Source: JBIIJL01 sp044233795 (GTDB taxonomy: Bacteria; Pseudomonadota; Gammaproteobacteria; Legionellales; Legionellaceae). From it: a DNA stretch of 18,514 bases. A program made the translations under genes and the position numbers. This document shows positions 14,767 through 18,514 of this stretch, piece after piece; the first letter of the stretch is position 1, and each line of letters opens with the position of its first letter. The notes under the pieces are model-generated. The model was not told the origin of the DNA, ran no database searches, and saw only the letters and a list, made by a program, of their open reading frames with translations. The DNA is taken from NCBI GenBank assembly GCA_044233795.1, contig JBIIJL010000042.1:1-18514 (forward strand), written 5' to 3'.

Positions 14767-14823
14767 AACGATTAAAATATTAGTTAGGAACGATTTAAGG
14801 GTCCTATTGAACTAGGAAAGACC

Positions 14824-15705
14824 ATGAGAAAAATAACAATAATAATGGCTTTGGGAATACCTGTCAGTGCATTTGCTGTAACAACACCTCCTGAACCTCA
14901 AGTTCCAGCGTATTATGGTCCTGGTTTGTGTAAATCAGCACTCTATAAATGTATCAAAGTGAACCGTGGGGAGAGCTGGCAAAGTTTATTCCCGAATGAA
15001 GATCAAAGAGATTTAGTACAACGTGTTAATCGAAGTTACAATTATCTCTGGCCTGGCAAAGAAATCGTTGTGCCACGTGATCTCGAGCACGCCACTATCC
15101 TGAGCCTTTCGCCATTTCCTCTTAAAATTAATGGTGACAAGGAAAAAGAAATCATTGTTGATCAAGATAAACTAGCATGGGCTGCCTACGATACCAATGG
15201 GCAATTGGTTAAATGGGGGCCTATTGCTTCTGGTCGTGATAAGTGTCCTGATAGCAACCATATTTGTCGAACACTTACCGGTCTTTTTAGAGTGTTCAGT
15301 AAGGAAAATGTCAATTGTAAATCAGATATTTTTCCTATTGGTAAAGGCGGTGCAAAGATGCCTTACTGCATGTATTTTCATAAAGGATTTGCGTTACATG
15401 GTTCTGACGATATTCCAGGTTATCGTGCAAGTCATGGTTGTATTCGTATGTTTGTTAAAGATGCGAAGTGGCTCAATGAAGAGTGGGCTGAAGCTTCAAA
15501 TCCGGGTAACAGCTATCAAGGAACATTGGTTGTTGTAAGACCTGTAACGTTGAACGGCCAACCGTTACCACCTTCGATATCAAGTCCTGCGAATTCAATG
15601 AAACAAATCGGCGGGAAATACAGTGCACTTGTTCCTGATGCGGGACCTGCCCCTGTTACTGGATATCTTAAAGCCAAGGCTTGGGTGAATCCAGATAATC
15701 GATAA
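14824..15705 (+). CDS. enhA: Enhanced entry protein EnhA, L,D-transpeptidase (YkuD) family
   Basis: This 293-residue exported protein has a signal peptide (about 1-18, cleavage after AFA). A LysM-like stretch follows (about 43-84, IKVNRGESWQSLF and YLWPGKEIVVP), then a YkuD/L,D-transpeptidase domain (about 108-240). The catalytic signature is complete: His192-Gly193 (FALHGS) and S-H-G-C-I-R with catalytic Cys206. The family makes meso-Dap to meso-Dap crosslinks in peptidoglycan, or attaches proteins to it, in the periplasm. The protein has seven cysteines (36, 43, 141, 148, 165, 182, 206), so disulfides are likely. The ATG has an AGGAAA ribosome site. enhB follows 14 bases downstream. In Legionella pneumophila the enhABC locus was found by its effect on host-cell entry. 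The name rests on the gene order and on the Sel1-repeat EnhC two genes on. Confidence 0.9.
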   Translation: MRKITIIMALGIPVSAFAVTTPPEPQVPAYYGPGLCKSALYKCIKVNRGESWQSLFPNEDQRDLVQRVNRSYNYLWPGKEIVVPRDLEHATILSLSPFPLKINGDKEKEIIVDQDKLAWAAYDTNGQLVKWGPIASGRDKCPDSNHICRTLTGLFRVFSKENVNCKSDIFPIGKGGAKMPYCMYFHKGFALHGSDDIPGYRASHGCIRMFVKDAKWLNEEWAEASNPGNSYQGTLVVVRPVTLNGQPLPPSISSPANSMKQIGGKYSALVPDAGPAPVTGYLKAKAWVNPDNR

Positions 15706-15719
15706 GTAAGGACAATATC

Positions 15720-16253
15720 ATGAAAATTCATGTCACAAATGTTAGACGCATCGCTCTACTGTCACTTCTATTAATAGCGGCGGGTGTCTGTGCTGAGGAA
15801 AAAGAAAAAAAGGAAGCAAAAGACGATAAATATCCGCTTGGCTGCCGGAATGTTGGTTATGCTTTTGATTTGAAAATTCTTAAACTCTTACCTGAAGAAT
15901 CGGGCGAGCGTCAGTCATTATATTTTATTTTCAATAACCTATCGACTAAGATCAGTTTGTACCAGATGCTAAAGAATGATAGTACACGCAGTATGTACTT
16001 AAATCATATCATTCTGCCTAGGCAATGGTCTGTGTTATCGACAAGCGAGTCTGAACTTAAATTTATTTGTTCAGTAGATGAAGGTAAAGCAACCTATGGT
16101 AAGGTTGTAGATTGCGCCGATAGTTTAAAAGTGTGCGAATTTGCCCGGGTGAAATATGGTATGAATAATCAAGGAAATTTTTGGTTGGTCAATAGTAATA
16201 CTAATGGTGGCGCTGTCAGGGAAGTATTAAATTACGGAATTATTCCGCGCTAA
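15720..16253 (+). CDS. enhB: Enhanced entry protein EnhB, small secreted Cys-containing protein
   Basis: This 177-residue protein has a signal peptide (about 1-25, hydrophobic LLSLLLIAAG, cleavage after VCA). A charged E/K-rich stretch (26-37) follows, then a small domain with four cysteines (42, 117, 132, 139), enough for two disulfides in the periplasm. I recognise no catalytic motif, and the function of EnhB is unknown in the family. Identification rests on its position between enhA and enhC, which matches the known order, and on size and export signal. The ribosome site AAGGA lies seven bases before the ATG. enhC begins 19 bases after its stop, so the three genes form one operon. Confidence 0.85.
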   Translation: MKIHVTNVRRIALLSLLLIAAGVCAEEKEKKEAKDDKYPLGCRNVGYAFDLKILKLLPEESGERQSLYFIFNNLSTKISLYQMLKNDSTRSMYLNHIILPRQWSVLSTSESELKFICSVDEGKATYGKVVDCADSLKVCEFARVKYGMNNQGNFWLVNSNTNGGAVREVLNYGIIPR

Positions 16254-16272
16254 AAGTATAAGGGGAAACACC

Positions 16273-18514
16273 ATGAAGAAAAAAAATCGACTCATTCCAT
16301 GGGGTTGTCTCGTGGCTATCACATTTGGTTTTCAAGTGTTTGCTGATGATGGGATTGATGCATACCGGCAAGGAAAATACCCAGATGCTGCGAAGCTCCT
16401 TGCTAATGATACCGGTAAGAATCCAATAGTAGATTATTATATAGGCAATATGCGTTTGTACGGTTATGGTCAACTGAAAAATGATACTGAGGCTCTTAGA
16501 TATTTTCAACAAGCTGGAGATGCTGGGTATTTGCCAGCACAGCAATTTTTAGCGCGTTACAACTTGATTGTGCTGAATAAGCCTGAAGATGCACTGTACT
16601 GGTTTAAGAAAGCCGCCGATAAAAATGATATCAGCGCTCAATTATACTGTGCTGCTGCATATCAGTTTGGGCTTGGTGTGAGCGTCAATACAGATATTGC
16701 TAAGCGATACTACATCCTAGCGGCTAAAAATGGGAATAGTATTGCTGAGTATGCCTTGGCAGAAGGCTTTCTTGACAGTCGCCAGATAGAAAATAAAAAA
16801 TTAGGATTCATTTGGCTTAACAAGGCTGTGTTGCAGAATAATCCGGCAGCTCAGCTAAAACTCGGTGAGTTGTATATGAACGGCGGGCTTGTTGGCGTCG
16901 ATTTAGCTCGAGCTCGGGAATTGATTAATGCTTCAATTGCGCAAGGTTACACACCAGCGTTGTATCAAATGGGTTTACTTTTACTTAAGCAAAATGATGA
17001 AAAAAATGCCAAGGAGTGGTTTAACAAGGCAGCAAATGCACACTATCTTCCCGCCGCATTTTCCTTAGCTAAACTATATTTAGATCCAAAAAGTGCCTTG
17101 TATCATCCTGAGACAGGTTTCTTGACTATGCAGCAAGTGGCGCAGAATGGGTATAAAGAAGCTCAAACGGCGCTTGCTAATTTGTATGTCACAGGTAATG
17201 GTGTCGAAAAAAATGATGCACTTGCTACACTCTGGCAGCAAAAATCAACTCAGATGAAAAAAGTGCCATTAGCTAAAGCACAAGTTGAAGCTGCAAAGTG
17301 GTTGACTCACGGCAAATCGATTAATTTGGCTTCGAGTGGCTATGAATTGGGTGGTATTCTTGTCAATTGGCAAAACAAGGAAGCTTTGAAGCAGAATATT
17401 TACAATCAGCCCCCAAGGATTCATGAGCTTTCAAAGCACTTTCTTTATAGTCCAAAATTTGAAATGACAGAGCCAAATGATGTATCTATCAATGAATACT
17501 ATGATGCATTGGCTTCAACACTGACGGGAGAGCCAAGTGCGGAGGCGGTGACTTTTCCGCGTTATCCATTACTGCCCGTGACGACAAGTTTAACTGGCAA
17601 TGATGTTCACGAAACAACGAGTCCATCATCGCATCAAGCCATTGAAGCACGTGCGGTGCTTGGGGATACAGATGCACAATTTAGCTTAGGGCAAATGTTC
17701 GAGGGCGGTATTGGAGTGACCAAGAATATTCCTGAAGCCATCAAATATTATGATCTGGCTACAAGTCAGCAAGAGTTACGCGCTGAATACAGTCTTGCAA
17801 TGTTGTACCTTGAAGGCAATGGGGTTCAACCCGATTACCAAAAAGCAATGACATTACTGCGTGATGCGGCTTTCAAAGGCAATGATTATGCACAATATGC
17901 CTTAGCAAGAATCAATGAATTTGGTTTTAAGAATTCGTCAGGGGATGTTGTGATTCAACCAGATCATGAGCAAGCGATGTCGATGTATTATCTTGCTGCT
18001 GCCAATAATTTTGGTTTAGCAGAGTATCGTTTAGCAGAGATGTTAACTCGAGAAAAGCATACGGATTTAACGCTTGAAGAAAGTAGTAAGCGCAGCAAGT
18101 TAATTAAAAAACTCTATCAAGGTGCAGCAGCCGCAGGCGTAGAACAGGCAAATCTTCCGTTGGCCTTTTTTAATGCCATTGACCAAAACAAAGAGAAGGA
18201 AGCACGGGCTTTTGAAGTTGCAACGCACGAAGCGAATAAAGGAAACCCTGGTGCAGCACTGTTACTTGGGCTGATGTATGACCGAGGAATCGCTACACCC
18301 GTCGATCATAAATTGGCGTTGAAGTGGTATCAAATGGCTTCAAAAACGCCAGTTAGCGCGTTTATTTTGGGCACATACAGTAGCCAAGGAAATGGCTTAA
18401 ATAAAGATGAAGAGAAAGCGCAAGCATTGTTAAAAGAAGCAGCTGATGCAGGGTTTTCATACGCAAATCTTAATCTTGCTATCTTAAAACATCAAAAAGG
18501 TGAGGATTATCTAC
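16273..18514 (+). CDS. enhC: Enhanced entry protein EnhC, Sel1-repeat periplasmic protein (5' part, runs off the window)
   Basis: The frame is open from the ATG at 16273 to the window end (747 codons), so the 3' end is missing; Legionella EnhC is about 1,200 residues. A signal peptide is present (about 1-24, cleavage after VFA). The rest is made of Sel1/TPR-like repeats of about 36 residues with motifs such as AxxxLGxxYxxGxGVxxD, for example LGQMFEGGIGVTKN (about 472-485), LAMLYLEGNGVQPD (about 508-521) and LGLMYDRGIATPVD (about 665-678). A stretch with no clear repeats (about 336-455) splits the array in two. The ribosome site AGGGGA lies six bases before the ATG. In L. pneumophila EnhC is periplasmic, binds the lytic transglycosylase SltL and limits release of NOD1-stimulating muropeptides. 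Together with a transpeptidase-like EnhA, the operon probably controls peptidoglycan structure. Confidence 0.9.
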   Translation, partial: MKKKNRLIPWGCLVAITFGFQVFADDGIDAYRQGKYPDAAKLLANDTGKNPIVDYYIGNMRLYGYGQLKNDTEALRYFQQAGDAGYLPAQQFLARYNLIVLNKPEDALYWFKKAADKNDISAQLYCAAAYQFGLGVSVNTDIAKRYYILAAKNGNSIAEYALAEGFLDSRQIENKKLGFIWLNKAVLQNNPAAQLKLGELYMNGGLVGVDLARARELINASIAQGYTPALYQMGLLLLKQNDEKNAKEWFNKAANAHYLPAAFSLAKLYLDPKSALYHPETGFLTMQQVAQNGYKEAQTALANLYVTGNGVEKNDALATLWQQKSTQMKKVPLAKAQVEAAKWLTHGKSINLASSGYELGGILVNWQNKEALKQNIYNQPPRIHELSKHFLYSPKFEMTEPNDVSINEYYDALASTLTGEPSAEAVTFPRYPLLPVTTSLTGNDVHETTSPSSHQAIEARAVLGDTDAQFSLGQMFEGGIGVTKNIPEAIKYYDLATSQQELRAEYSLAMLYLEGNGVQPDYQKAMTLLRDAAFKGNDYAQYALARINEFGFKNSSGDVVIQPDHEQAMSMYYLAAANNFGLAEYRLAEMLTREKHTDLTLEESSKRSKLIKKLYQGAAAAGVEQANLPLAFFNAIDQNKEKEARAFEVATHEANKGNPGAALLLGLMYDRGIATPVDHKLALKWYQMASKTPVSAFILGTYSSQGNGLNKDEEKAQALLKEAADAGFSYANLNLAILKHQKGEDYL

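Larger units (their letters stand above)
14321..14823. other. Non-coding divergent spacer between the export operon and enhA
   Basis: About 500 AT-rich bases separate the divergent ABC-like gene and enhA. I find no credible gene here. It contains a 16-bp palindrome (14427-14442), an imperfect TATAT/ATATA dyad around 14488-14520, a 9-base-period direct repeat (14682-14698), a weak candidate enhA promoter (14739-14766) and the enhA ribosome site (AGGAAA, 14814-14819). No promoter for the minus-strand operon could be fixed by eye. A small regulatory RNA cannot be excluded, but no hairpin plus U-run terminator was seen. Confidence 0.6.

Noticed and set aside
3590..14823. Prophage or integrative element
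   Set aside because: No integrase, phage, conjugation or IS gene, no tRNA and no visible flanking direct repeats.

Overview
The window looks like chromosomal DNA of a Legionellales gammaproteobacterium, most likely Legionella or a close relative. The reasons are a letA (GacA/UvrY-type) response regulator overlapping uvrC, phhA just upstream, and a three-gene enhA-enhB-enhC 'enhanced entry' cluster at the right end. From memory, Legionella pneumophila keeps phhA-letA-uvrC and enhABC close together in the same neighbourhood. Base composition is moderately AT-rich. The species cannot be named from sequence reading alone.

Layout. 71-3589 (+): phhA (phenylalanine 4-hydroxylase), letA (preferred TTG start at 1074) and uvrC, which overlaps letA by ATGA. 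3586-4584 (-): an alpha/beta hydrolase with a visible Ser/Asp/His triad, convergent with and overlapping uvrC. 4650-5501 (-): a LysR-type regulator divergent from 5602-10264 (+), a tight three-gene operon of dabB, dabA and a DUF6671-like gene. DabA and DabB form a membrane complex for energy-coupled inorganic carbon uptake, and every DabA zinc-site residue is present. The third gene encodes four CxxC pairs and may be an accessory factor.

10348-14320 (-): an ABC transporter - HlyD adaptor - TolC-like operon with 4-base ATGA overlaps at both junctions. The ABC protein keeps its membrane domain, but its nucleotide-binding domain has lost the Walker A, signature and catalytic Glu motifs. The hlyD/tolC junction sits in the loop of a perfect 15-bp inverted repeat. 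14321-14823 is a non-coding, AT-rich divergent spacer with a 16-bp palindrome and a short direct repeat. 14824-18514 (+): enhA (L,D-transpeptidase fold), enhB (secreted, Cys-rich) and enhC (Sel1-repeat protein, cut by the window end).

The conserved flanks (letA-uvrC and enhABC) appear to bracket a variable segment of about 11 kb holding the hydrolase, the inorganic carbon cassette and the atypical export operon. No tRNA, rRNA, IS element, CRISPR array or integrase was seen, and no convincing intrinsic terminator could be identified by eye.
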